DNA of 64,000 nt from Sphingomonas aerophila (GCF_014199305.1 NZ_JACIJK010000010.1:1-64000); one strand, 5' to 3'. Shown: positions 36,202 to 46,007, numbered from the stretch's first letter. Notes: generated from the sequence alone by a model not told the origin. Numbers and translations are program-made.

Positions 36202-36927
36202 GTGATTGAACGACGTCACTTGTTGGCCGGCGCCTTGGCCGCGCCCGTGGTCGGATCGATGCTGGCACGGCCTGCCTTTGCTGCCGATCATGCCGCAGCC
36301 GAGAAGCGCCTGCACGATGATTGGGCCTGGACCGGTCGCTATGTCGAGGAGAACCGGCAGCTGATCGCCTCTCGCGTGCCGGTTGGGATCGTGTTCATGG
36401 GCGACTCCATTACGCAGGGGTGGCGCGACAAGCGGCCCGGCTTCTTTCGTCCCGGGCGGATCGGGCGCGGCATCGGCGGGCAGACCTCGCCGCAGATGCT
36501 GGTGCGGTTCATGGCCGATGTCGTGGCACTGCGGCCCAAGGCGGTGCACATCATGGCGGGCACCAACGACATCGCCGGCAACACCGGGCCAATGACGCTC
36601 GAGCAGACCGAGGCGACCCTGACCGCCATGGCGCAGCTTGCAACGGCGAACGGGATCAAGGTGCTGCTTGCCAGTGTTCCCCCCGCAGGCAACTTTCCAT
36701 GGCGTCCCGGGCTGGACACGGTGACGCCGATCCGCGCCATCAATGGATGGGCACGCGGTTGGGCCGCGCGCCAGCGTGCGACCTTTGTCGACTATACCCC
36801 GGTCCTTGCCGATGCTTCCGGCGCGATGAAGGCCGGCCTCGCCTATGACGGCGTGCATCCGACAGAGGCCGGCTATGATGCCATGGCGACGGTGATCGAG
36901 CCGGTGTTGAAGGGGATGGGCCTGTGA
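36202..36927 (+). CDS. SGNH/GDSL esterase, Tat-exported
   Basis: 241 residues from GTG 36202, chosen because AGGAGG at 36191-36196 is correctly spaced (a GTG at 36196 abuts it). Tat-like signal ERRHLLAGALAAPVVG. SGNH blocks are all present: catalytic Ser in FMGDSITQGW, Gly in RGIGGQTS, Asn in AGTNDIAGN, and the Asp-His pair in AYDGVHPTEAGY. The usual substrates are O-acetyl or acyl esters of polysaccharides; in this locus an acetyl-mannan esterase is most plausible (inference). It overlaps the GH97 start by 4 bp. Confidence 0.9.
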   Translation: MIERRHLLAGALAAPVVGSMLARPAFAADHAAAEKRLHDDWAWTGRYVEENRQLIASRVPVGIVFMGDSITQGWRDKRPGFFRPGRIGRGIGGQTSPQMLVRFMADVVALRPKAVHIMAGTNDIAGNTGPMTLEQTEATLTAMAQLATANGIKVLLASVPPAGNFPWRPGLDTVTPIRAINGWARGWAARQRATFVDYTPVLADASGAMKAGLAYDGVHPTEAGYDAMATVIEPVLKGMGL

Positions 36928-38873
36928 TCCTCGCTGTTGCTCTGGCTGCGGCGGCGGTGCCGGTCACGCTGGCGTCGCCCGACGGGCATAACCAGGTCAC
37001 CGTCGCGCAGGACGATCAGGGCCGCCCAACCTGGTCGGTCAGCCGCAATGGCGAGATCCTGATCGCGCCATCGCCCATCGCGCTGGAGCTGACGGACGAC
37101 CGTATCGGCTATGGCATGGTTCGCGAGGGTGAGGAGCGGCGCAGCGGGGATGATCGCTACCCGATTGTCGCCGGCAATGCGGCGACGGGCGGTGGTGCGT
37201 ATCGCGAGATGGTGGTGCACTTTCGCGAGCCCGCCGGTGCGCGGCGCCAACTCGACCTGGTGGTTCGGGCGACGGACAAGGGCGTCGCGTTCCGCACCGT
37301 GCTGCCGCTGCAGCCCGCCACCGCGGCGGCGCTGGTCCGTGTCGAGGAGACCGAGTTCCGCTTTCCGCAGGCGTGGCGCTGCTGGGGCTTTAACGTCGGC
37401 CATACCGGGTCGAGCCATGAAGGCGAGTTCGATCCCGTCGACACCACGAGGGTCCGCGAACACAATCTGTTCGACCTGCCGGTTCTCTGCCAAACAGGCC
37501 GGAGCGCATTCGCCCTGGCCGAGAGTGACCTCGGCGATTTTGGCGGCCTGTACCTGACGGGGCGCGGCGATGGCGGCCTGGGTTTCAGGGCGAAGCTGTC
37601 GCCGGCGCTGGACGACCCGCGGGTGGCGGTCAGGTCGCGGCTCGGCAGTCCGATCCGGACCCCCTGGCGCGTGGTCATGCTGGGCGACAGGGCAGGGGAC
37701 CTGGTCGGCTCCACGCTGGTCAGCGACCTTGCCAGCCCGTCGCGCATTGCCGACACGAGCTGGATCAAGCCGGGCCTGTCCGCCTGGGACTGGTGGAACG
37801 GTTTTTCCGTTCACGGCAAGACCGACCAGGGCACCACGACCGATACGGCCAAGGCCTATATCGATTTCGCCGCTGCCCAGGGCCTGCCCTATGCCCTGAT
37901 CGACGATGGCTGGTATGTGGGTTCGGGCAAGGCGCCGCTGGTGCTGCCCGGCACTGACCTGACCCGCCCCACCGATGCTTTCGACCTCGACGCGGTGCTG
38001 GCCCATGCCAAGGCCAAGGGTGTCCGCATCTGGCTGTGGGTGCACTGGCGCGCGCTGGACGCGCAACTTGAAGAAGCCATGACCTTTTTCGAGAAAAAGG
38101 GTGTCGCGGGCATCAAGGCAGACTTCATGGACCGTGACGATCAGGCGATCGTCGCCTGGTATAATCGCGTGCTCGAATCCGCGGCCCGCCACAGGCTGAT
38201 GGTCAACTTCCATGGTGCCTTCACGCCGCGCGGCCTCAACCGGACATGGCCCAATTTCGTGACCCAGGAAGGCGTGCTGGGTGCCGAATACAACAAATGG
38301 TCGAGCCGCATCACCGCGCGCCACAACGTCATGCTCGGCTATACGCGCGCGCTGGTCGGGCCGATGGATTATACGCCCGGTGGTTTTCGCAATGTTGCGC
38401 CTGCTGCTTTCGCCTTTCGAAACGCGCTGCCGTTTGTGCAGACCAGCCGCGCGCATGGCCTCGCCATGTACATCGTCTATCCGAGCCCGGTCGCGATGGT
38501 GTCGGACAGCCCCGACACCTATGCCGCATCGCCGGCGGGGCTCAGCTTCATCAGGTCCGTGCCGACAGGCTGGGACGAAACGCGGTTCCTGGACGGAGAA
38601 GTCGGTGAACATATCGCGGTCGCCCGGCGCAAGGGAGCGCGCTGGTATATTGGCGCGATGAACGGGGAGAGCGCGCGTGACGTGTCGCTGCCGCTCAGCT
38701 TCCTTGGCTCGGGCAAGTTCACGGCAAGCCTGTGGCAGGACGGGGATGCTCCCGATCAACTGCGGGACGACGCGCGCAGGGTGTCCGCGAGCGATCGGCT
38801 GACGTTGCATCTGGCGGCGAGTGGCGGTGCCGTCGCCGTGGTCGAGCCGACAGGCATGGAGAAGAGGCGGTGA
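36924..38873 (+). CDS. GH97 alpha-galactosidase-type glycoside hydrolase
   Basis: 649 residues from GTG 36924 with AAGGGGATGGG upstream, overlapping the esterase stop by 4 bp; short signal peptide (to about 17). N-terminal beta-sandwich typical of GH97 (SPDGHNQVTV...), a TIM barrel with GIKADFMDRDDQ (around 400) and a PNFVTQEGVLGAEYNKW region (445-459), and a C-terminal beta domain. The Asp in KADFMDRDD matches the nucleophile of retaining GH97 alpha-galactosidases, as opposed to the inverting SusB-like enzymes that use glutamates there. Galactose side chains on galactomannan are the obvious target beside GH26 and GH2. Calcium dependence is usual for the family. Confidence 0.9.
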   Translation: MILAVALAAAAVPVTLASPDGHNQVTVAQDDQGRPTWSVSRNGEILIAPSPIALELTDDRIGYGMVREGEERRSGDDRYPIVAGNAATGGGAYREMVVHFREPAGARRQLDLVVRATDKGVAFRTVLPLQPATAAALVRVEETEFRFPQAWRCWGFNVGHTGSSHEGEFDPVDTTRVREHNLFDLPVLCQTGRSAFALAESDLGDFGGLYLTGRGDGGLGFRAKLSPALDDPRVAVRSRLGSPIRTPWRVVMLGDRAGDLVGSTLVSDLASPSRIADTSWIKPGLSAWDWWNGFSVHGKTDQGTTTDTAKAYIDFAAAQGLPYALIDDGWYVGSGKAPLVLPGTDLTRPTDAFDLDAVLAHAKAKGVRIWLWVHWRALDAQLEEAMTFFEKKGVAGIKADFMDRDDQAIVAWYNRVLESAARHRLMVNFHGAFTPRGLNRTWPNFVTQEGVLGAEYNKWSSRITARHNVMLGYTRALVGPMDYTPGGFRNVAPAAFAFRNALPFVQTSRAHGLAMYIVYPSPVAMVSDSPDTYAASPAGLSFIRSVPTGWDETRFLDGEVGEHIAVARRKGARWYIGAMNGESARDVSLPLSFLGSGKFTASLWQDGDAPDQLRDDARRVSASDRLTLHLAASGGAVAVVEPTGMEKRR

Positions 38874-39886
38874 GCAACACTGGACCAGATTGGAGCCGGC
38901 GCAAGGCCCTGGCCGGTGCCGCCGCAGCCGGATTGCTGTCGGCGATGCCGGGGCATCTGGCGGCGGCGCGACGGTCATCGCACAGGCTCAGCAACCCAAC
39001 GGCTTCGGCGGAGGCGAAGGCGCTTTATGCGTATCTCTGGTCGCACTATGGCAAGCACACGCTGACCGGGCAGCAGGAGCGGCCGGGTGGCCATGGCCAG
39101 GAGCTGGAGTACCTCCAGCGCACGACCGGCAAGCTGCCGGCCATTCTTGGCCTCGACTATATCGATCCTGCGGATCTGGCGGGGGTCAATACGCGGGCAA
39201 CCGACTGGCACCGGTCGGGCGGGATCGTGACGCTGTGCTGGCATTGGGGCGCACCGGACATCGGTACCGGGTACGAAAACTCGAAAAAGGACTTCGACGT
39301 CGGGCAGGCGCTGACGCCGGGCACGCCGCAGAACAGGCTGATGCTTCAGCAAATGAAGCAGGTCGGCGATCTGCTGGCAGAGCTGCGCGACAAACGGGTG
39401 CCCGTGTTGTGGCGGCCGTTTCACGAATTCAGCGGCGATTGGTTCTGGTGGGGGAAGCACGGGCCCGACGCGTTCAAGGCGTTGTGGCGGCTGATGTACG
39501 ATGACTTTGCCCGGACACGCGGCCTCGACAACCTGATCTGGGTGCTTGGCTGGGCGGGGCAGAATGTCGATCCGGCCTATTATCCCGGTCGCGCTTACGT
39601 GGATGTCGCGGGCGCCGACATCTATGTCGAGGATCATGGCAACCTGGCGCCGATGTTTGGAAAGGTGAAGGCGATCGTCGGCGACACGGTGCCGATCTGC
39701 CTGCACGAGAACGGGCCGATCCCCGATCCTGCGCTGCTGGGTCCACAGGCCGACTGGCTGTGGTTCATGACCTGGCACACCCGATGGCTGACCGATCCGT
39801 CGCAGAACGATGCGGCGCGGCTGGCTCGCTTCTACGCTTCTGACAGGTTCATCACCAAGGATGAGGTGAAACTGGCTCGCCGGTGA
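38870..39886 (+). CDS. GH26 endo-beta-1,4-mannanase, Tat-exported
   Basis: 338 residues from GTG 38870, overlapping the GH97 stop. Twin-arginine signal SRRKALAGAAAAGLLSA. Single GH26 catalytic domain (about 40-330) with acid/base E186 in WRPFHEFSGDWFWWG and nucleophile E280 in ICLHENGP; W300s (MTWHTRW) close the active site. It cleaves internal beta-1,4-mannosyl bonds to give manno-oligosaccharides that the TBDT and GH2 would take over. No carbohydrate-binding module. Last gene of the mannan operon. Confidence 0.94.
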   Translation: MSNTGPDWSRRKALAGAAAAGLLSAMPGHLAAARRSSHRLSNPTASAEAKALYAYLWSHYGKHTLTGQQERPGGHGQELEYLQRTTGKLPAILGLDYIDPADLAGVNTRATDWHRSGGIVTLCWHWGAPDIGTGYENSKKDFDVGQALTPGTPQNRLMLQQMKQVGDLLAELRDKRVPVLWRPFHEFSGDWFWWGKHGPDAFKALWRLMYDDFARTRGLDNLIWVLGWAGQNVDPAYYPGRAYVDVAGADIYVEDHGNLAPMFGKVKAIVGDTVPICLHENGPIPDPALLGPQADWLWFMTWHTRWLTDPSQNDAARLARFYASDRFITKDEVKLARR

Positions 39887-40002
39887 TCGCGCGGCGAGCA
39901 CGTTCCGCACGAGGGATAGAGGCGGGTCAGGCGGACCGACAATTAATCATCGCACATCTGGAACCCTAGTGGCACGATGGGCCAGCAGACTGAGAGTCCA
40001 CG

Positions 40003-40764
40003 ATGACTGTCGATCAATCCACGGCTGTCACCCCTGCGCCTCGCGATACGCGGGATGCCGGCGATCCGCCTGGGCCGCCGCTGGAACACCACCTGGTTCA
40101 CCGCACCGGCTGGCTTCGCGCGGGAGTGTTGGGGGCGAACGACGGGATTATTTCGGTTTCGAGTTTGCTGGTCGGGGTAGCCGCTGCGCCGAGTGCCACT
40201 CATGCCAAGGTGCTGCTGGCGGGGGCGGCGGCTCTGGTCGGTGGCGCGCTGTCGATGGCCGCCGGCGAATATGTTTCGGTCAGCTCGCAGTCCGACACTG
40301 AACGCGCCGACCTTGCCCGCGAGCGAGCCGAACTGGCGCGCGTGCCCGAGCAGGAAACGGCTGAACTTGCCGCCATCTATGTGTCACGGGGCGTCACCCC
40401 TGTAGTGGCGCGCCAAGTCGCCGAACAAATGATGGCGCATGACGCGCTGGGTGCTCACAAGCGCGATGAACTCGGCCTGTCGGACGAGCTGGCGGCCCGC
40501 CCGGTGCAGGCCGCCTTATCGTCGGCGCTTGCCTTCACGGCTGGAGCAATCGTGCCAGTGCTCGTCGCCTTTGTCGCTCCGATAGACAGCATCGTCATCA
40601 CCGTTTCCGTGATCGCGTTGCTGCTGCTGGCGTTGTTGGGCGCGATTGGCGCATGGATCGGCGGCGCGAAGATCGGCCGTGCGGTTGCGCGCGTCACGTT
40701 ATGGGGTGTCGTCGCAATGGGTGCGACGGCCGCGATCGGGCACCTGTTCGGGGCGCCTGTGTGA
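40003..40764 (+). CDS. VIT family (VIT1/CCC1-like) transporter
   Basis: 253 residues. N-terminal cytoplasmic part, then LRAGVLGANDGIISVSSLLVGVAA and LSMAAGEYVSVSSQSDTERADL, both hallmarks of VIT1/CCC1 transporters, followed by a charged helical metal-binding region (about 95-160) and three C-terminal membrane spans. The family transports Fe2+ or Mn2+, so a role in metal detoxification or storage is expected. It does not belong to the carbohydrate locus by function; it is 117 bp after the mannanase gene. Confidence 0.92.
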   Translation: MTVDQSTAVTPAPRDTRDAGDPPGPPLEHHLVHRTGWLRAGVLGANDGIISVSSLLVGVAAAPSATHAKVLLAGAAALVGGALSMAAGEYVSVSSQSDTERADLARERAELARVPEQETAELAAIYVSRGVTPVVARQVAEQMMAHDALGAHKRDELGLSDELAARPVQAALSSALAFTAGAIVPVLVAFVAPIDSIVITVSVIALLLLALLGAIGAWIGGAKIGRAVARVTLWGVVAMGATAAIGHLFGAPV

Positions 40765-40839
40765 ACAGGCCACGGCACCGACGACAGCAGGCTGCGCTCA
40801 TCCCAACCCCGTCCGACAAGCCCCGCCACGTCGCGGGTG

Positions 40840-42000
40840 TCAGCCGTCCTTGAGAGGGAGATAGTTGCTATCAGGGGTCATGTCGATCGAGACGACCCGC
40901 GGCGTTGGCGAGCGGTACAGAAGGTGTGAGCCAGACCGTGCTACAAGGTCGCCGACGAATGAGTAGCGCACCGTTTGCCGCAGGCCCGTTGATCCGGAAA
41001 GTGCCATGGGCATGTAACGGCGCTGGCTGGTCGCCTGGATCACCGGCCGAAGCCACTGCCGCTCCAGGTGGCCCGATTTCGCGACTAGCTGAACATCGCC
41101 AACATGCCCGTCTGGGGTGACCAGAAAGCTGATGTCGGCCCAGGGCGTGTCAGAGTTCGCGGTCAGGTCGTGAATACTCGGGGCGAGTTCGACAGGTGGT
41201 GAATAGAGCAGCGTAGGGCGTGTTGATGCAAGCGGCTCCATGCGTGCAATGGCAGCGTCGAAGGCGGCGTCCCGCTCGCTCGCTTTCCTGGTCAGTTGGA
41301 CCTGGATCAACTGGCAGGCATTGCGAAAGGGCGCCATGTCTGCATCTGACGTTTGCTGTATCTCCTTCACCGCGGCGCGCGCGCGGCCGTTGTAGATGGA
41401 CTGGGTGCTCGCCACGGCGGAGAGCAGCACTGCCTTGCGCAGCATTGCCATACCCTCGACAGGTCGAAGCGACAGCCGCCTGGCCTGGCTCCGCACTGTG
41501 TCATAGCGCTCGATCGCCTCGTCGAGGCGACGATCCCTGGCGTACGCGTCACCAACCTCCAGCCGTGCCAGCAGAACGCGAACATCGTCCTTGTTCAATC
41601 CAGCCTTTAAAGCGTCAACAGCGTCGATCATCAGCAACTGTTCGGAATCCGGAAGTCCGACCAGGCCGGTAATCCGGCCGGTTGCCCTGTGGAGTCCCGC
41701 TACCTCGACCGGGATGGATGATGCGTAGCGTGCGTTCCTGTGGCGAGCCTTTCTCAGGGTTTCGCGGCTCCCCGCATAATCACCCAGCGCAAACTGACCG
41801 TTGGCGTACTCTTGGGAACGGACGATGTCGTCCGTGGCCGGGCAATGACTTTGCAGACAGTCGTCGACCGCTTTCTTGAGGCTGGCGAGCGACACGCCCG
41901 TGACGACAACGTCCCTCGCGCGCGTTTCGGAAGCAGGCACGCGAGCGGTCCCGGCCGGCGATGTCGCAGCTTGCAGCAGCAAGAGAATTGAAGCGATCAA
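40840..42000 (-). CDS. Secreted protein with TonB-box-like N-terminus and TonB-C-like C-terminus
   Basis: 386 residues from a TTG at 42000, the only usable start after an in-frame stop; GGGACCCAGG lies just upstream. Signal peptide MIASILLLLQAATS, then ARDVVVTG at about 28-35, which looks like the TonB box of a TBDT. A Cys pair (DCLQSHCPA) and a helical, TPR-like middle follow. The C-terminal 110 residues have the SFLVTPDGHVGDVQLVAKSG feature of TonB C-terminal domains. It may be an energy-transducing or TonB-like periplasmic protein. Divergent from the TBDT at 42683. Function is not established. Confidence 0.7.
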   Translation of the reverse strand: MIASILLLLQAATSPAGTARVPASETRARDVVVTGVSLASLKKAVDDCLQSHCPATDDIVRSQEYANGQFALGDYAGSRETLRKARHRNARYASSIPVEVAGLHRATGRITGLVGLPDSEQLLMIDAVDALKAGLNKDDVRVLLARLEVGDAYARDRRLDEAIERYDTVRSQARRLSLRPVEGMAMLRKAVLLSAVASTQSIYNGRARAAVKEIQQTSDADMAPFRNACQLIQVQLTRKASERDAAFDAAIARMEPLASTRPTLLYSPPVELAPSIHDLTANSDTPWADISFLVTPDGHVGDVQLVAKSGHLERQWLRPVIQATSQRRYMPMALSGSTGLRQTVRYSFVGDLVARSGSHLLYRSPTPRVVSIDMTPDSNYLPLKDG

Positions 42001-42682
42001 GGCCTGGGTCCCATTCTACTCATGATGGACAAGTTCCCAGGTCACCGAATGACCCAGCCTTGCCTTGATTGCCAAGGTGATAGCGCCCGCAGCAAAAGGC
42101 CAGAGCGTATTTTGTCGATATGGGGCCAATCCGGCCAACACCTGCGCGGGGACGATGTGGCTCACATCAAAGGCTGTACTGCCGGGGACAGCATTGCCGG
42201 CTTAATGAGTCGGGAAGTCAGTGACCGAAAATCCGGCGGTGAGATCAGACATGTAAAAGCTGGACCCAAGGGCTGTAAAGTTGCGAGTGCCCGGTGTATC
42301 ATCAACAAACGCCACGCCAGAACACTCTCCCTTAAAACGCTAAGCCATCATAGCACTTCGGGGGCGATAGCCTCTCTCAGGTTCATCTGAGCGGGACCTT
42401 GACGCAACTTCGCGTCTGGCAGAATCGACTTCTTGCAGGGGTCGACGATACTCGATCCAGGAGCGTCGTACTGGGCAGCGATGCTCGCCTGCCCGCAACC
42501 GGCTTACATGACTGCAACACCTTCTATTTAGACGACAACATGATTGTAACATGAATGACACACCGACGCGAAAAACTAAGCGCACAACCACGTGCGCTTA
42601 GTAATATGTTGCGTCGCGGCGCGATCCGCCCTTTTCTGATCTCAACAGGAATACCTGTGACGTTAAAGGGGTGAAAACCACA
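42001..42682. other. Long intergenic region upstream of TBDT
   Basis: About 680 bp between the divergent secreted-protein gene and the TBDT. No credible coding region. It holds a perfect inverted repeat at 42576-42601 and must carry both promoters. Confidence 0.4.
42576..42601. repeat. Perfect 10-bp inverted repeat 81 bp before TBDT start
   Basis: CTAAGCGCAC, 6-nt loop, GTGCGCTTAG. On the minus strand it is followed by TTTTT, so it could be an intrinsic terminator for leftward (antisense) transcription; on the plus strand it may be an operator or a 5'-leader hairpin of the TBDT mRNA. Confidence 0.7.
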
Positions 42683-45600
42683 ATGAAGATTACGCAGCTG
42701 ATGGGCGCGACGGCCCTTGCAGGGTCGCTGGCCCTCGCATTCCCCGCCCTCGCTCAGACGACTTCGCCCACCACGGGTGCCGGCGACGTCGTCAATCCTG
42801 GCCAGGCGGATGCGGACAGCGCCGTTGCTCGTAACGCCGGTTCGGTCCAGTCGGTCGAGGACGATGGCGAAGCCAACACCGTTGTCGTTACCGGCACGCG
42901 CATCGCGCGCCCGAACGACGTATCGCCGATCCCGGTCAGCACGGTTACTGCCGGCGAGCTCGCCGTCACTGCCCGTACCTCCGTCGGCGACGTCCTGAAC
43001 GACCTGCCGCAGCTGCGCAGCACCTACAGCCAGTCGAACTCGACCCGGTTCCTCGGCACCGCGGGCCTCAGCCTGCTCGATCTTCGCGGCCTTGGCACGC
43101 AGCGCACGCTGGTGCTGGTCAACGGCCGCCGCCATGTCGGCGCGGACGTGCTCAACAATGCCGTGTCCGTTGACGTCAACACCATCCCGACCGACCTGAT
43201 CGAGCGTGTCGACATCGTCACGGGCGGTAACTCGGCCGTGTACGGCTCGGACGCCCTCGCCGGCGTCGTGAACTTCATCCTGAAGGACAGCTTCCAGGGC
43301 GTGCAGCTGCGCGCGCAGGGTGGCATCAGCGAGCACGGCGACGCGGGTGCATATTTCATCAGCGGCGTTGCGGGCAAGAACTTCGCCGACGGTCGCGGCA
43401 ACATCGCGCTGAACGTCGAATATGCTCGCCAGAACAGCCTTTATGCGTCGCAGCGCTCTCACTATCGCCGCAACGACACCTTCCTCACCGTTGATTCCGA
43501 CACCGCGACGGACCGGGTCAATGGCAACCTGAACTATGACGGCAACCCCGACTCGGTCTTCTTCCGCGACGTGCGCGGCGCGACGATCAGTTCGAACGGC
43601 CTTGTTGCGTTCGGCAGCCCGACCGGTGCCTGCGGCCGCGACGTTGTTGGTCGTGCCTTCACCTGCAACTACCTGTTCCAGGCAGATGGTTCGCTGGTTC
43701 CCCAGACCGGCACCCGCGTCGGCCTGTCGGGTGGTACCGCGGCAGTGTCCACCGTCACGCCCGCTGGCTCCTTCATTGGCGGCAACAACGAAACCCGCCG
43801 CGAAGGCCAGCTGGTTCAGCTGCAGCCGCAGCTCGACCGTTACACGGCGAACCTGATCGGCCACTTCGACGTGTCCGACGCGTTCAAGCCGTTCGTTGAA
43901 GCAAAGTATTCGCGCACCGAATCGGTCGGCCAGGGCACCTCGGGCCCGGCATTCTTCACCGGTTCCACCATCGATGCGCTGTACGAGCGGCCACGTCTCG
44001 ACAACCCGTACCTGTCCGCCGCTGCCCGCGGAACGATCGCGACGCAGCTGCTCGCGAGCGCAAACGCCGGGTTCAACCCGACGACCGGCGCAGCTTTCAC
44101 AAACACGCTGAATGATGACGGTTCGGTGCTGCGTACGGCGGCCCAGAACCAGGCCAACACGATTGCCGCGATCAACGGCGGTTCGCAGCGCTTCATTCTG
44201 CGCAAGAACCTGGTCGATCTGGGCGTTCGCACCGAAGCGGCCAAGCGTGAGACGTACCGCATCGTAGGCGGCGTTCGTGGCGACATCGCTTCGGACATCC
44301 GGTACGAAGTGTCGGCCAACTATGGCGAGTTCAGGGAGCAGACCAAGGTCCTGGGCAACGTCAACGTTCAGCGCCTGTCGCTGGCGCTCGACTCGACCCG
44401 CAATGCAGCCGGCCAGATCGTCTGCGCGGCACAGGCCGCACCGTCACGCGCCAACGGCACGGGCGAAGATCTTGCCGGGAACGCGGCGATCCTCGCGGCG
44501 GACATCGCCGCTTGCCAGCCACTGAACCCGTTCGGCTCCAACGTTTCGGAGGCAGCGCGCAACTACATCCTCCAGAACACGGTTTCGCGCGGCAAGATCA
44601 CGCAGTTCGACGCAACGGGCTTCATCTCGGGCACGACCGACAGCTTCTTCCGTCTGCCAGGCGGTGGGATCGGCTTCTCCGTCGGCGCTGAATATCGTCG
44701 TGAGACGAACTTCTTCCGCGCTGACCCGCTGGTCGAGCAGGGCTACACCTTCTACAACGCCCTGACGCCGTTTACGCCGCCTTCGTTCGAGGTGAAGGAA
44801 GCGTTTGGCGAAATCGAACTGCCGCTCCTGCGCGACCTGCCGATGATCAAGGAACTGACCATCAGCGGCGCAGGCCGTGTGTCGGACTACAAGGGTTCGG
44901 CCGGCACGGTGTACACCTACTCGCTGAGCGGCACCTATGCGCCGATCCGCGACATTCGGTTCCGCGCCAACATGTCCCGCGCCGTCCGTGCGCCTAACCT
45001 GTCCGAGCTGTATTCGCCGCAGGGCCAGAACTTCGCGCCTGGCTTCAGCGACCCGTGCTCGGCGATCAACATCGCCAACGGCACCCAGTACCGCGCTGCA
45101 AACTGCGCCGCGGCGGGCGTTCCGGCCTCCTACGACTACCGCTATGCGCAGTCGCTGGAGATCCTGAGCGGTGGCAACCCCGAACTGGCTGCGGAAACCA
45201 GCAAGTCGTACACCTATGGCGTGCAGATCCAGCCCAGCTTCGTTCCGGGGCTGAGCCTGTCGGTCGACTACTTCAACATCAAGGTGAACAACGTCATCAC
45301 GGCCCCCAGCGCGCAGGGGATCGTGAACAGCTGCTATGACTCGCCGACGACGAGCAACCAGTTCTGTTCGTTGTTCACTCGCGTCGCTGCTGGCGGAACC
45401 GGGCCGAACGGAGAGGAAGCTTTCCGGATCGTCGAGGGTAACCTTCAGCAGACGCTGCTGAACTACGCCAAGCTGCAGGTGCGCGGCATCGACGCCGACC
45501 TCGCCTATACCCACAAGTTCGGTGATACGCGTCTGACCAGCCACCTGGTCTATTCGCATCAGTTCCAGAACGACTCGTTCACTGATCCGCAGCAGCCCGG

Positions 45601-45985
45601 TTTTGCCGACACGTTCCTTGGTGAAGTTGGTACGCCGCGCGACGAGGTGAACTGGAACATCGGCGCTGACTTCGGCGTCCCGTTCGTCAACCTCGAGCTG
45701 CACTACATCGCCAAGCAGGCTGTCGGTGCGATCGAGAACCACAGCACGTTCCAGGGCCGCGCACCGCAGAACCTGGATGATTATGACATCCCGTTCTATC
45801 CGGCGGTGTTCTACATCAACACGCGGTTCGGCGTTAACATCACGCCGGGATCGAACTTCTACGTCGGTGTGGACAACCTGACCGATCAGCTGCCGCCGCT
45901 GGGTGCGACCGGCACTGCGTCGGGCTCGGCGATCTTCGAGAACGTTGGCCGTCGTTTCTACGCGGGCATCACTGCGAAGTTCTAA
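42683..45985 (+). CDS. TonB-dependent receptor with Cys pairs
   Basis: 1100 residues from ATG 42683; an alternative GTG 42671 abuts the AAAGGGG ribosome site. Signal peptide ends FPALAQ. TonB box NTVVVTGTRIARP (about 72-84), plug with LVLVNGRRHVG and GGNSAVYGSDALAGVVN, and a long barrel with loop Cys pairs (CGRDVVGRAFTC; DPCSAIN...NCAA; NSCYDSPTTSNQFC) that probably form disulfides. It belongs to a large Sphingomonad group with unknown ligands, often peptides or oligosaccharides. A strong terminator follows, then a 2OG oxygenase gene. Confidence 0.93.
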   Translation: MKITQLMGATALAGSLALAFPALAQTTSPTTGAGDVVNPGQADADSAVARNAGSVQSVEDDGEANTVVVTGTRIARPNDVSPIPVSTVTAGELAVTARTSVGDVLNDLPQLRSTYSQSNSTRFLGTAGLSLLDLRGLGTQRTLVLVNGRRHVGADVLNNAVSVDVNTIPTDLIERVDIVTGGNSAVYGSDALAGVVNFILKDSFQGVQLRAQGGISEHGDAGAYFISGVAGKNFADGRGNIALNVEYARQNSLYASQRSHYRRNDTFLTVDSDTATDRVNGNLNYDGNPDSVFFRDVRGATISSNGLVAFGSPTGACGRDVVGRAFTCNYLFQADGSLVPQTGTRVGLSGGTAAVSTVTPAGSFIGGNNETRREGQLVQLQPQLDRYTANLIGHFDVSDAFKPFVEAKYSRTESVGQGTSGPAFFTGSTIDALYERPRLDNPYLSAAARGTIATQLLASANAGFNPTTGAAFTNTLNDDGSVLRTAAQNQANTIAAINGGSQRFILRKNLVDLGVRTEAAKRETYRIVGGVRGDIASDIRYEVSANYGEFREQTKVLGNVNVQRLSLALDSTRNAAGQIVCAAQAAPSRANGTGEDLAGNAAILAADIAACQPLNPFGSNVSEAARNYILQNTVSRGKITQFDATGFISGTTDSFFRLPGGGIGFSVGAEYRRETNFFRADPLVEQGYTFYNALTPFTPPSFEVKEAFGEIELPLLRDLPMIKELTISGAGRVSDYKGSAGTVYTYSLSGTYAPIRDIRFRANMSRAVRAPNLSELYSPQGQNFAPGFSDPCSAINIANGTQYRAANCAAAGVPASYDYRYAQSLEILSGGNPELAAETSKSYTYGVQIQPSFVPGLSLSVDYFNIKVNNVITAPSAQGIVNSCYDSPTTSNQFCSLFTRVAAGGTGPNGEEAFRIVEGNLQQTLLNYAKLQVRGIDADLAYTHKFGDTRLTSHLVYSHQFQNDSFTDPQQPGFADTFLGEVGTPRDEVNWNIGADFGVPFVNLELHYIAKQAVGAIENHSTFQGRAPQNLDDYDIPFYPAVFYINTRFGVNITPGSNFYVGVDNLTDQLPPLGATGTASGSAIFENVGRRFYAGITAKF

Positions 45986-46007
45986 GTCACAGACGATCGA
46001 TTAACTG

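Noticed and set aside
36873..38978. Long minus-strand open frame (about 700 aa)
   Set aside because: It lies opposite the GH97 gene, has no domain or plausible composition, and the plus-strand gene is firmly identified.
42524..43864. Minus-strand open frame of about 450 aa
   Set aside because: Shadow of the TBDT at 42683-45985; no ribosome site and no domain.
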